Notes under the pieces: model-generated
Told to the model about the DNA's origin: nothing
The model's input: the letters and a program-made list of their open reading frames with translations, nothing else
The model's database searches: none
Part shown: piece by piece, positions 1 through 12,261 of the stretch
Position numbering within the stretch: position 1 is the stretch's first letter
Layout: each line of letters starts with the position of its first letter
Assembly: GCA_025738555.1 (NCBI GenBank)
Contig: JAOVFP010000003.1
Coordinates: 62,001 to 126,000, forward strand
From: Cyathus striatus
Lineage: Eukaryota > Basidiomycota > Agaricomycetes > Agaricales > Nidulariaceae
Direction of reading: 5' to 3'
DNA: 64,000 bases
Position numbers and translations under genes: made by a program

Positions 1-703
1 AATAGTGATTATACAAAGATCCAAGTTTCCGAGGTTTTTAACTGTGCATCTCTCTGACTGAAGTATGTACATACAATGAGGGTGGTACACAACTGAGGAC
101 CACCAGTATGTACTGACTATGCACAAGGATTTCCATTCTGTTGAAATCGGCAATCGGTGAGGACGACGAGACGCGTCTTGTAACACGAGCTTGAAGATAA
201 CGGAGGACGATGGCAAGGGTTACAGCAATGTGAACCGAGAACGTGCCAGTGACAGAAGATGTTGCCGTCGGAGATTCAATATGCCAGAACTGTACTAATC
301 CTTATTTAGGGGGGGAGGGGGGGGGGAGGGTACTTCGGGATATGTTCCGAGATCGGAGGATCTGCCACCCCTTGGATTGACCTGTCGACCGTCAATCATT
401 GACTCGGACCCTCTTGACGGACGGGGTCAGACCCCGCCAATGACAACGCTGAGTATGAGGGTGGTGTCAATGATAGTGTGGATGAAAGACCAATGTAGAA
501 GCTACGGACTACATCGAATATGGCAGATCCCATGATTGTGCTTAGCATATGCAAACGACCTTCAAAAATTCCAGAAATCGCGGAATGCACACCCCTCCAA
601 AGATCATTCATCAGTTCCCAGACGGTGCGGTACCGAAATCCTTTTTAGGACGAATGGCCGCAAACGGATGGATAACCGAGACTAGATGTATTCTACCGTT
701 TAC
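1..703. other. No gene recognised; G-rich run
   Basis: I see no conserved protein or RNA gene here. The only clear feature is a run of 22 bases (309-330) that is all G except for two A, on the plus strand. Short open frames on both strands lack domain signatures and splice structure. Confidence 0.5.
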
Positions 704-712
704 GGTTTTGAG

Positions 713-2366
713 CAGTCTCCTTCCCAGACCCTATAGGATGTCTCGATCCTAGAGCGGTACACAATTTTTATTCCGAGTTCATGAGTTATTTGGGAGATTC
801 ATAAGTAGTTTTGATTAGCCAATCATATCACTTTATCTGATCATTCTCTTTTTGGAAATAGGTACTTTGAACTTTAATTCGGTGAGACATCCTATAGGGT
901 CTGGCATATAACATATACTTACAAACACCACAGCCACCTTGATCGCCTGCTCGCCGACATCATTTTGAGTCTGAAAGTAAATGCTCAGGGAACAAATATT
1001 CAGGGATACTTTCATTAACGGGTGGGGAAGTCGCGTCAACTCGCGTCGATTTCGTTGTAATGTAAACCTTTGCGACTGCTGTATGTCTGCCCTGCTAGCC
1101 AAGTTTGGTATACGCCTGTATCTCTGGAAAATCAACGTGGTTCAAGCAGTTCTCAAACGCGATTGCGATGTCATTTCAATTGCTAGAACAGGCCTTGGAA
1201 GACATTGACTTTCTGGATGCCACTCTTATTTCACCCAGCAAATAGCATACTTGTAATTATCACACCTCTCAACATACTGGGAAAGTAACATGTGGATTTA
1301 CTAAGTAAAGCAGGGAAAAAGGGTATATTCATTGGGAGAGCACAGCTACAGCTGCAAACTTTCAGGTAAGTATAAATAAGCACTTGTAGTAAAGGATACT
1401 TATCGTACCTTAGGCTATCGAGAACTTTGAATACCAAATAATCGTTGTCAGCCCGGATCAATTGGTCAAAAGAAAAGGAGGTTTTGAGAAACTGTTCCAG
1501 AATTGGAGCTTCACAAGTCACATTATCTATCGTTGATGAGGCGCACTGTGTCTAAATCTGGAGTGCGTTCAGGCCTGAATACAATGAAGTGGGACGTATT
1601 AGAGATATCTTACCAAAAGATATCCAAATCTTGGTGATGTCCACAACACTTCTGAAGCATATTCTGAACGAGGTCTGTGATATTCTAAGGATCTGTAAAA
1701 CCTTGCATTTTTCCGAAAGACAACCCAATGTTCCAATATTTTCTTTAGTATTTAAAAGATCTTGAGTCCACTGTCTAAATTCGAGGACTTGAAGTTCATT
1801 CCGAACAATTGGAAAGTTGGAGATCCGCCACCACCAAAATTCCTTTTTTTCTTCGACAACATAAACGAATCTATCACTGCTCAGGAGTACCTGTGCTTGC
1901 AAATTCCACCTACATATCACAAAAAAATAATACGATTTAATGTCAACATGTCAGACGAATTCAAGGAAGACAAAGCACAGGGCTTACTAGAGGCATTGTT
2001 GTCCATCATTGTCGTCGTTGCTGGTTGTTAATCTTGTCAATCGACGTGATATGCCATCGCAAACCATTGATGCTGTACCTTCATCTATTTTTGGAAACGG
2101 TAGATTTCAAACTCAGAATTTCATGGCCTCTGCGGCGGTCAGTTTGACCCTCCTATTTGTATATGTTATATGCCAGACCCTATAGGATGTCTCACCGAAT
2201 TAAAGTTCAAAAGTATCCATTTCCAAAAAGAGAATGATTAAATAAAGTGATATGATTGGTCAATCAAAATAACTTATGAATTTCCCAAATAACTCGTAGA
2301 ACTAGGAATAACAACTGTGTACCGCTCTAGGATCGAGACATCCTATAGGGTCTGGGAAGGAGACTG
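713..2366. mobile_element. Mutator-like element with ~206-bp inverted ends and 9-bp target duplication
   Basis: The left arm (713-918) and right arm (2159-2366) are inverted copies with roughly 90% identity by eye. Both begin CAGTCTCCTTCCCAGACCC when read inward. The 9-bp direct repeat GGTTTTGAG lies immediately outside both arms (704-712 and 2367-2375), which supports transposition as one unit. Long inverted ends with a 9-bp duplication are the hallmark of Mutator-like (MULE) elements. The interior carries no MULE transposase that I can see; it is almost filled by a decayed RecQ-like helicase. The element is therefore probably non-autonomous. Each arm is also internally symmetrical, starting with CCAGACCCTATAGGATGTCT and ending with its reverse complement. 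Confidence 0.82.
1045..2031 (+). pseudogene. Decayed RecQ-like DNA helicase inside the Mutator-like element
   Basis: Pieces in shifting frames follow the order of a RecQ-type ATP-dependent DNA helicase. A degraded Walker A (ARTGLGRH) lies near 1183-1206. A segment reading ILVIITPLNILGK lies near 1247-1290. A likely intron occupies 1366-1413. IIVVSPDQL follows near 1435-1465. The DEAH-type motif IVDEAHCV lies near 1530-1550, with FRPEYNE after an in-frame TAA. The second RecA-like domain reads PPPPKFLFFFDNI, then MSDEFKEDKAQGLLEAL, and ends at a TAA (2029-2031). At least two stops and several frameshifts rule out a functional product. This helicase type is multicopy in basidiomycetes, so this may be captured cargo or a fragment of another element. 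Confidence 0.78.
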
Positions 2367-2375
2367 GGTTTTGAG

Positions 2376-4066
2376 TCCCCTGTTACATCTCGATAACCTG
2401 TAAATGGTAATAGTCCTCGGTAATTCCCGCTTCAACTTGTTTTCCCACTCATTCCGGCCATCTAGCTCAATCCAGTTCGTTTATGATGCTGACGCTATCA
2501 TAGTCACGTGACGTTTTCGTGGGATAGTTCCTCATTTCCCTCAACGCTCTCCATTTATATTAATGTTACATCGACGCTCAACAGTCTATCAATTCCAATG
2601 CAATTTCGAGAATACTTAGGACATGAACTTGAACTCAATAGCGCACTAACATTATCAACATTGACACTCCAAGATCTAATTATTCTCTGGTCAACTTTAT
2701 CGTAATGTGTTCACCTTCTTCCCAAGTGATTTGCTTCTATTCTATTTTTTATATCCTGTACAGAGTGCTATATATTTCTCTTTATAATGTACACTTTATC
2801 TCTTTGCCTTCTCTTCTATTCATTTCGCTTTTTAGGTATATTTTATGTCTCTTTCATTATCTATACTGTATATCTCGGTCTCTAGCAATACAGTGAAGTT
2901 CAGCCTCTTGAATCGTGGTCTAAGTGTTCCATAGTGGCTTTCTTTCGCTGCCCGGTTATTTCATAGCGCTCTGTTCGATAAAATTCATCTCTACAACGCT
3001 ACTTGCTCAATTCCCACTTCAGCACATCAGTTCCGAGTTCTGGATTTCGTTGTGTCTCTTCTATTCTCTTGTGTTCTTTGCTGACCTAACTTTTCACTAT
3101 TCCAGATCCTTGATACAAAAATAATGCACCAGGGCTTTATGTCTAGTACAAGCGTAAATCTTGAATATTTGAATCGCAACATAGGTATTGCTAAAGAATG
3201 ATACATAATCGCAGTACACTTGTAAGTGCATCTATACTAAGAAATGTATGCTAAATAACTTTACTTAACTTTTAAGTTTACGCAGTAGATAGGTATCATT
3301 CAGTTGGACAACTTAGCCCTACATTCAGTAATGTGATAATTCAAAGCACCTGCGAGGAAATAACTTTCACAAAATTTGCACATCTCAATTAACCCTTCAA
3401 AGTCATACTTGCTCACAGCAAATCCTTCTCAAAACCTTGCTATGATATCTGACTCGTGGTCCGAAATTATAAATGTCTCCTTCGCCTTCTCCTGCTCAAT
3501 GTCGTCTTTCATCAGTTCGTGCCATACATCTTTCTCTTCTGCTATCTCCTTTACCATTTCTTCATTGTCGATCGTCGTTTTAGTGCGTTTAACACGGGTA
3601 CATCAGTAAAAACACGAACTGTACATTTAACATAATTAGGCCGATAGTAGTTTAAATTCGACGTAATGGACAGATTTACCTGTCACAGCGAGAAGGTGAA
3701 GAATCAGTGGAATTCGCGAGGAATTCGTTCTAATTCGGACTGGTCCCCTGTAAATTAGTCGTATTCAGACGACATGGGGTTGACATTAGACAAGCATAAA
3801 CTGGGAATGAGGTGTGTTTGAGACCGAAGTTGGTAAAACTGATGGTCAGCCTGGTCTAATTCACGATAATTTCACTCTGCTTTAGTCATTTCGCCACATA
3901 AATTACACAATTAAATATAATTCATTAAAGGTATATAATGTACAATAAGGCAACGTAACGTAACAAGAACATAAACGTTAAAATAGGCACATGTACAGTG
4001 CCAGATGAAATGAAATTTACTAATTAAACGAGCATAACATGTCCGACAAACTGTGTTGCTAGCATC
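2376..4066. other. Gene-free stretch with LTR-like or promoter-like segment
   Basis: No protein family recognised. A CACGTG box near 2504 is followed by a pyrimidine-rich stretch to about 3125. Within it, about 2822-2905 resembles 37415-37505: both contain TTTTAGGTATATTTT and then a GTCTCTAG(C/T)AAT(A/T)CAGTGAA-type stretch. This suggests two diverged copies of one repeat, possibly solo LTRs. I could not define TG/CA ends or a target duplication. Confidence 0.35.
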
Positions 4067-5013
4067 CTAGATAATATCCTCCATACCTTCCAAGTTCAGG
4101 AGCTTCTTGACTTTCTGAGCGACGCTCACCGTGACAATGGACTGAGTGTCAGAGCTGAGGAAGAAAGGTATAAATAAAGTTGTACTCGAAGATTACAGTA
4201 ACATATACGCACCTACATGCATTGTAAAGCCCATGCATGAGTACATGATATCGGCCTGGGCTTAGAAGACGAATATCCGCAAGAAATTCTTCGTGACCAT
4301 TGTAAATATCTTCTAAGAGGTCGCAGTTGAAGTCGGTTGCTTTATGTACTCCACTGGACCAATCTTCGAGTGAAGCATGGATCTATTCGAAGGTAAGTTA
4401 CATCAACAACGATTAAAATAGCAAAAGGAAAGTAAAAACAGACCAATGTAGCTATTATAGACACCAATGCTGAAGGAAGTTCAAATTCCTTTGGTTTGTC
4501 TAGACAACTGGACTTGGAACGCTTGCTATATCTTTGGGCGAGGCTACCACGACTACCACTGAAAAAGAATCTCTTAATACCAGCTATCATGCATGGATGA
4601 TAATAGGGCTTTGTATCGATTACATTTCCACTCTGATAACAATGTGTAAATAATCAATATAATAATACGAAGCCTACATGAACGCACACGCACCTCTGTC
4701 CTAGGGTATATGTAGCTTCCCTCGTCTAGAAGACCTTTTACCAATTCCTTGCGCTCGCTAACCGTTGCGAGAGCTTCAATGCAGTAGTATGTTCCCACTA
4801 TTGAGAATACTGCAGATTTCGACTTACCACGCATATTTCCTATGCGATGGTGAATCTATAAATTGTTGATGAGAACAAATAACTATACTTAATGATGATG
4901 AAATATACCACTCGACCCCCTTCCTGACCTATGCTGATATCTTTGCTTAGCCTATCAGCCAGATATGGGTACTTGCTTTGCGTGGAAATACACTTCAGAA
5001 GTTGGCGAAGAGG

Positions 5014-7335
5014 GGGCCGTCAACTTTTCGAGTTACCGGTAACTCGAATGGAACTTGAAAGGAACTTGAGTGGAACTCAACTTAGGAACTCACCTGTAAC
5101 TCGAAAAATGTAAATTAGCTTGATTTGTATCGTATATCACAGACATTCTGACCCTGCTATGGATTACTAGATTAATGCTCACTCGCTGTTGCGCCTCGGC
5201 GCTCATTATTTCCCATGCCCCTGAATGTTGATCATTAATTTGATCTGATGCTTCTCCCTCCATCAAATTGATCAATAAGTGCCGCATGTTGTTTTCCACG
5301 GCGTGCTTGATCACATTCATATGCCTCATCATCGTTATAAACAGTGAGCACCCATTATTTTCATTTCTGGTCGAGTTATTGGACAATTCCTCTTAATTTT
5401 TTTGTGAATATGAATGTATATTAAATGCTTCTACAGTACAGCTAAATTACCTATGAAATAGTATGAAAAGTTTATATTATTATTATTAATGTTATATTTT
5501 ATATAAGCACAGTACATCATGCTTATGCAACTAAGATGTTATATTACATGCAAAATAACTAACTTCATATTGTAAAAAAAAAAACACAGGAAGAATCCAA
5601 AAACTGAGAGAAGAATGCACAAAATACGTGCTCACTGTTGAACATGATGATGGGAGAAGTGCGATGTGATCACCATCAATGCATCAGAAGCGAGTGGAGT
5701 TATCGGGGATTTGATGGCTGATGTGATGGCGCTATTTTTACACATCCGCGGCGGCAGGGGTGTGCATGGGAAACAACAAGGTAAGGGATTGCGATAACAA
5801 TGAGCATGATTGTAAAGTATGGGTTTTTTGTAATGGAATTTGAGGAACTTAATATAGGAACTTAACTGGAACTTAACTGGAACTCGAATGGAACTCGACC
5901 CAAATTCGAGTGTCCTTGAGTGTCAATTTACCACTTGAAGGTAACTCAATGGTAACTTAACTGACACTTGAATTTAGGAACTTAACACCACTCGAAAAAA
6001 AATAAGTGAGGAACTCAACTCGACTCGATGGAACTTAACTTTTACTCAAAAAAATATGTGAGAAACTTAACTTTACTCAAGGGAACTTAACTTTTACTTG
6101 AAAAATAAGCAAGTTGTATACCTGTATTGTATGAGAACCTTACAGTAATTATACAGTAGTTTGTGTTGTTTCCCGCCCCTCCGCACACTGTTTCCCACAC
6201 ATATAATTCAATGTTTACTCATTTCCCATTAATTGCACATCCTCATTGTTGCCTGCACCTCCACTCATAATTTCCCATGCATCCGCTTAACATATTGCGC
6301 CAACATACTTTCGCGCTCAATGTTTCCCACGCTCTGATGCTATCATTCTGACCTCTACTCATTATTTCCCGCCCTCCCGCTCTTATTTTCCCACGCCTCC
6401 GCTCTTATTTTCCTTCACAACTAATACACTTTTCTACACAAATCACATAATCTGTGCAAAGCATGGAACATATTATAATAAAAGACTAAATACATATATA
6501 ACTCGCATTTTTATAAGTTTATGTACATTAGTACTTAGTATAATATGGTCTACTAAATGTATAACAACTTATATTAAGTGATGCAAAAAGACTGAAATGA
6601 AAAGAGCAAGAATTGAGCTTAAAAATCAGAAAAGACTTGCTCACTGTTGAGCATGATGAGCATTGATGATAAGGAAGAGTGCACATCAAAAATCACATGA
6701 TGTGTTGATGTCGCAGTGATGAATATTTGTTTATGATAGATGTGATCGTTCAATACTGCATGTAAACAGAAGTAAATAAAGGCAGGCAGAGTGCATGGGA
6801 AATATCAATGAAATCAGGCAGGGTGCGGGACAGAGCTGTGGTAGCAATAGTAGTGATTAGCAAATAGCAGTACTAGTGATTAGTTTATAGTTACTGTATA
6901 GTTGAAATTTTGAAACTCGAACTTGAGGGAACTCGAAAAATTAATGAGGAACTTAACTTGAGAGAACTCAACTTTCAGAAAAAAATTAACAAGGAACTTA
7001 AGTCGACTCAAAAAACTTAACTTGAGGGAACTCGACTTACACTTACTCAGATAGTAGTACTAGTGATTAGTTTTTACTTTACACTTGAAATTTTGAAAAT
7101 TGAACTTGAGGGAACTCGAAAAATTAGTGAGGAACTTAACTTGAGAGAACTTAACTTTCAGAGAATTAATTAGCGAGGAACTTAAGTCGACTCGAAAAAC
7201 TTAACTTTCACTGAATAAAAATAAGCGGGGCCAAAGTGGAACTTAACTATAACTCAGCTGGAACTTAACTTTGACTTGACTAGAACTTAACTTTGACTCG
7301 AAAAACTTAAGGGGAACTCGAAATGTTAGCAGCCC
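5014..7335. mobile_element. Non-coding inverted-repeat element inserted in the DUF6532 gene
   Basis: The element is flanked by a perfect 10-bp direct repeat GGCGAAGAGG (5004-5013 and 7336-7345). Its ends are similar inverted sequences: GGGCCGTCAACTTTTCGAG on the left and GGGCTGCTAACATTTCGAG on the right, read inward. With an 8-9 bp duplication the termini shift by one or two bases, so both MULE and hAT origins stay open. No transposase is encoded. The subterminal regions (about 5030-5110, 5830-6120 and 6905-7330) are packed with variants of GGAACTTAACT and AACTCGA. Short open frames inside have no family signature. Confidence 0.75.
6865..7215. repeat. Two tandem ~185-bp units inside the DUF6532 insertion
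   Basis: About 6865-7040 and 7047-7215 are diverged direct copies. Each carries AGTACTAGTGATTAGTTT, GAAATTTTGAAA, GAGGGAACTCGAAAAATTA and GGAACTTAAGTCGACTC in the same order. They form the right subterminal region of the element. Confidence 0.65.
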
Positions 7336-8540
7336 GGCGAAGAGGTCTGTAAGTTGGACCAATATCTGGGAAGAATGTCTTGAATAGTGAATTGCCAGTT
7401 TGTATGCATATGGTGGCTTTGATAACACTTCGCAGTGGGGGAGGCTGGTTGAGAATCGAAATCATACAGGCCTGGGGCCATGGAGGAACTTAGTGAGCCT
7501 CATGATTCCATCCAGCATTGACATTATCAGTCTGAATATATAAATATATTCATGTAAGTCACATAAAATAAGCAAAGAAGTTATTTTATTATGCATACCT
7601 TCCGGTCCTTCATCTTAAACTGCTTGTTCTTGCTGGGAATTTCAATGGGCTTCCACTGTGGGCGCTGTAAAAATTGTAAATGAGGCAGATTACAATGAAA
7701 GGAGACATTACCTCTGCTTGACATTGAGTTGCACGATTACTTGGCTGAACAATGTCCATATCTAATCAGCTTTCTTAGATTAAGAGGGGCAATGATATCA
7801 TGTACCCGATGTGGCCGTACTGCCTCTCCTTCGCTGTCATCATCACTTTCCACCTGACTGGTTTCGTCGTTGGAGATTAAGCTACTGCAGTTATCAATAC
7901 CACGAGCGCCTTCGAATTGTGACTCATAGCCCTCCTGCTTGTTGTCCTCATCCCATTGGGCACGCTTTAACAGATTAGAAATATGTACTATACTAGAGAT
8001 ATATACAAAAAATACCTCTGCTGCCAAAGTCTGCTTCAACCATTCATTGTCAAGATGGTTAAGGTCTTCATTGTTGTCGACTTCTTCATCACCATCACTG
8101 AGCTCACTCCCCAATGGAGCTGAATTGTCTTTGGCTTCATTACCAGCATGTTGTGGCTGAGATGGAGGTAAATCGGATTCGGATTCAGACAGAATCGTAA
8201 CAGGTCGCCTTCTACTGCTAGGTGATGGTTTCAATTTCTCCGTGTTCGCGGCTTTTTCGACTGCCAGTAATGTAAGAGCATTACTAATACTAATTAAATA
8301 TGGTTTTGAATATACTTACATTTGGATTTCTTGGTACGTTGTATTGGTTCAGGTGAGTGGGACCTCTTGTGTGAGCGCATAGTCATGGAATTAGATGTAT
8401 GTACTAAAGCGGTAGTCAGAATTATCCAGAGTACTACAAATTATCTCACTTGTACACTTACCTTTGCCCTTTCCTGATCCTTTATGAACTGCATCGTGAG
8501 TGGTTTGAGGTTTATTTTGGGTACACTTGTTGTTGGCCAT

Positions 8541-9123
8541 ATTAAAAGGATTGAAGAAAGACAGTAATATAGTAAGAATAGAAAGGAAAGGAGGTAATTT
8601 TGCAGATAGATGGGAATAGAAGTTCAGAAGAGACTTTTGTTATAAAGAATGTGAGCTGTATAAAAAGTGCGAACACTGAGAACTGAGAAGTATATGAAGT
8701 GTGAACAGAAACAGAAATAAATGACGCTGTTTGGAAAACAATGGCTAGTGAAAGTACTGAGGTGAATGAAGTAGTGAATATGGATGGGTGAAAGGATGAA
8801 AGCAGAAATGCGGGCGGTATAAGACCATGTTTAAAATGGTGTGATTCATACATATGTTTACCCTTGCATTGCCCAGAACATACTAGAACTTGAAAAGTTC
8901 AAAGGGACGATCTGTAACTTCATGATTTTGCCGATTAAAGCCCTTGATGGTTCTCGATTACTTGTCATTCTGTCTCTCCGGCAAGTTGGATTGATTATTG
9001 ATGAAACATGTTTATTATAAGATTGAGACTCTTAAAGCTTTATAAGAAGTGATTAGAGTGCTGATAATGCATATTTTTGCCACTCATCTCCCACAGTGAC
9101 CTCAATTTGAGTTCCAATATCTT
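8541..9123. other. Intergenic, nothing recognised
   Basis: This lies between the divergent DUF6532 start (minus) and the Plavaka pseudogene (plus). I see no coding signature. The single longer minus-strand frame (8542-8853) is low-complexity and lacks family features. Confidence 0.4.
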
Positions 9124-12100
9124 CAATGAAGTTGTTCAGGGTGTAAAAAATATGTGAAGTGCCAGGGCTTATGGAGTCATTTAAAGAATAGCACGTCCTG
9201 TCGGTACTTACTACAAGATGATGACATGCACGATATTCTAAGTGAAGGAATGAAGGCCGAGCTGTCTGATGATAACCTGTCTGATGAAGATGTCGCTTCC
9301 GAGAATTCTGAGCTATCAGATGCAAGTATGGACAATGATGAAATTAACCTGGAGTGCTCTTCTGCACCTTTAAAAATTGACCTTGCTGGCGATCTCTTTG
9401 GAGACTACATGGACTACAGTGCACAAGAGTTAGGAATGGACATGCAATTTGACAATCTATCTGAGAGCAAGGCCGAAAATTTGGACAATGATTTGATGGT
9501 TGCAGAGGATGAGGCTGGGTTTGAACTAGAACGACCACAGAATAATAATACAATACAAGACCAATTTGAAGATGAAGATCAATTGGATGTGGATAATACC
9601 CTAGACTGATGAGGGGGAGCCAAAGAATCACTTAAGAATAAACCATTTGTCGAGAGGTATTCTGGCCAAGCTGGACATGTTATTTCAAGACATCACACAA
9701 ACGAGAATGATGATTACTCCAGTCACTTGGGTAACAATGAGGAAAATTCCTATTTCCCATTCACTTCAAAGCTGGACTGGGAAATTGCACGCTGGGCCAA
9801 ATTGCAAGGACCAAGTTCAACTGCATTCTCAGAGCTTATTAAAATTGAAGAAGTTGCTGATCACCTTGAGTTATCATTCAGAAATATGAAAGAGTTGAAC
9901 AAAATAATTGACAAAAAGCTACCTGGAAGACCACACTTTGTTCGTCATGAGGTTGCAGTTGGATCAGAAGTATGTGATGTGTACTTCAGAGATATTATTG
10001 CATGTGTGAGAGTGCTGTTTGGAGATTCAAACTTTGCGCCATTTTTGGTCTTTGCTCCAGAAAAGCACTACACAGATGATAGCAAATCAGTTAGAATGTA
10101 TCATGACATGCACACTGGTCATTGGTGGTGGAAAACTCAGGTAATTGAAATCATTTCCTATAATTCATGTTGATCTCACTGTATATATAAGAGGCACTTG
10201 AGCAACATGCACCTGGGGCTACTATTATTCAAATTATCATTTCAACTGACAAGACTCAGCTCACACTATTTCGGAATAAGTCAGCATATCCTGTTTATCT
10301 CTCCATTGGTAATATACCAAAGGAAATACGCCAAAAGCCAAAAGCACGTGCATATGTTCTTCTTGGATATCTGCCAACAACAAAACTTGAAAATACAACC
10401 AACAAATCTTCGAAGCATCATATGCTTGCAACCCCATACCACTCATGCATGAAAAAGATTTTAAAGCCTCTGGAGAAGTTTGGTGAGCAAGGTTTGGAAA
10501 TGACAACAGCATATGGTGATGAGTACCATACTCATCCACTTTTTGCAACTTTTATTGGTGATTATCCAGAGCAAGTTCTTACAGCTTGTGTATACACAAT
10601 GGACTGCCCTGACTGTCCAGTCAAGAATACTGAACTTGGCACATACAAGAAGAACATCTTCATCTATCAGGGACATTGATGCTGTTCTCACAGCATTAGA
10701 ATCATTTGATACTAATGCAGAGGCATTTCTACAAACATGCAAGAATGCTCGAATTAAGCCAGTTATTGATCCTTTCTGGAAAGACCTTCCATATGTCAAT
10801 ATTTATCAGTCTATAACACCTGACATACTCCATCAGCTTTATCAGGGAATTATCAAACACCTTATTTCTTGGGTTATTAATGCATTTGGGGCTGTAGAGA
10901 TTAATGCATGCTGTCATCGACTTCCCCCAAATCATAATATTTGCTTGTTTATGAAAGGTATTAGCAATCTATCACATGTTACTGGGCAGGAGCACCATCA
11001 GATGGCCCAAATTCTCATGGGATTTATCATTGATGTCCCTCTTCCAAATGGAATGTCTTCAACATGACTGGTTCACAGTGTCCATGCAATCTTGAATTTT
11101 CTCTACCTTGCTCAATATCCAGTATACAAATGATACTCTTAACATACTTGAAGAATCACTTCACTGGTTTCATGATAACAAGGAAATATTTGTTGATCTG
11201 CATATTCAGGACCACTTCAATCTCCCTAAGCTCCACTTTGCAACTCACTATGTTAAAAAAATTAAATTGTTTGGAACAACAGACAACTTCAATACAGAGT
11301 ATACAGAGACATTGCATATAGATTTTGCAAAGGATGCATACCATGCAACTAATCATAAGGATGAATTTCCACAAATGACAATATGGTTAGAGCAAAAGGA
11401 AAAGATACATAGACATGGGGAATTTATATTATGGTGGCAATCAGGAAAACCACAGCCAAAACAACAAGAGTGGTCACCACCTGGGCTTGAGCTCTATTGT
11501 AAAATCCATCTCTCAAAATTTCCTTCTGCACAAAAGGTTTCCATTGAAAATTTGATTGAAAAATATGGTGCAACTTACTTCAGAGAGGCTCTTGCACATT
11601 TTGTGGCACTTGAGAAAGACCCTACTCTTGAGTGTTATGTTGATGTTGAAGGTGCTATATGGGGAGTACTGATGCCCCTTAAAAATTTTCATGTGTGGCA
11701 CCGAATCAAGTTTCTGCAGACTGATGCATTCACTGAAAAGATATCAACTGTAGATTCAATACATATTCATCCTGGATGGCATAATGGTAGACATGATATT
11801 CCAGGACACTTTGATACAGCCCTTATCAATGAAGAAAGTGTTGAAATTACAGGTATTGAACATAAGCAAGGAAACTTAACTCAATTCATTTTCATTGATT
11901 TAAATACATAGGAAATTGAATAGGCTGTATAAGGGTTGTGTTTTTCAATTTCACCTTGCATACGAGACATTATATTTAGGGATTCTGAAAAGGTATCACA
12001 ACACCTTGCATATGTAGAATGGTACAGTAAATTTCCACTGGCACCTGATCCAAATAATCTTATGTACAAGATAACAAAAATTCAAGATGAAAATGGAAGT

Positions 12101-12261
12101 CCATCCAGCTGTGAAATCATTCCAGTAGAAAAGATTAGGCATAGTGTTCACCTCTTCCCATGTTTTGGCCATTATGCACCAAAAGATTGGATTAGTAGTA
12201 ATGTCTTAGACAAATGCGACCAATTCTTTGTCAATAACTTTACTGATAAACACATGTATTG
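9124..12261 (+). pseudogene. Plavaka-type DNA transposon transposase, decayed
   Basis: The translated pieces follow the Plavaka transposase layout of basidiomycetes. A zinc-finger-like start (C-x2-C then CQGLWSHLKN...C) lies at 9133-9200. An acidic linker follows. The core contains KLDWEIARWAKLQGPSSTAF (9772-9831), LPGRPHFVRHE, MYHDMHTGHWWWKTQ, an intron at 10141-10193, then FRNKSAYPVYLSIGNIPKEI, HPLFATFIGDYPEQVL, DPFWKDLPYVNIYQSITPD, FMKGISNLSHVTG, LHIDFAKDAYHATNHKDEFP and a C-terminal part to 12261. Lesions are two adjacent TGA codons (9607-9612), a frameshift near 10640, a TGA at 11065-11067 where relatives have arginine, and further frame changes after 11880. The product would have bound and cut transposon ends. 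I could not find terminal inverted repeats. Confidence 0.82.

Larger units (their letters stand above)
4067..8540 (-). pseudogene. DUF6532 domain protein gene, split by a 2.3-kb insertion
   Basis: I built ten exons from splice sites: 8462-8540, 8320-8403, 8016-8260, 7712-7964, 7599-7664, 7346-7531 joined to 4909-5013 across the insertion, 4694-4855, 4444-4632, 4213-4382 and 4067-4154. The start is ATG at 8540-8538. The N-terminal part is low-complexity, acidic and serine-rich. The C-terminal part matches the basidiomycete DUF6532 family (function unknown), including MRGKSKSAVFSIV, a KRFFFSGSRGSLAQRY stretch and IHASLEDWSSGVHKATDF. Three lesions are visible. One is the insertion at 5014-7335. 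Another is an in-frame TAA at 7490-7492, in HEAH*VPPWPQA, where the family context suggests TAC. The third is a one-base frame change near 7755 in exon 4. Removing the insertion and one target copy restores YRPLRQLLKCIS in frame. Confidence 0.8.
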
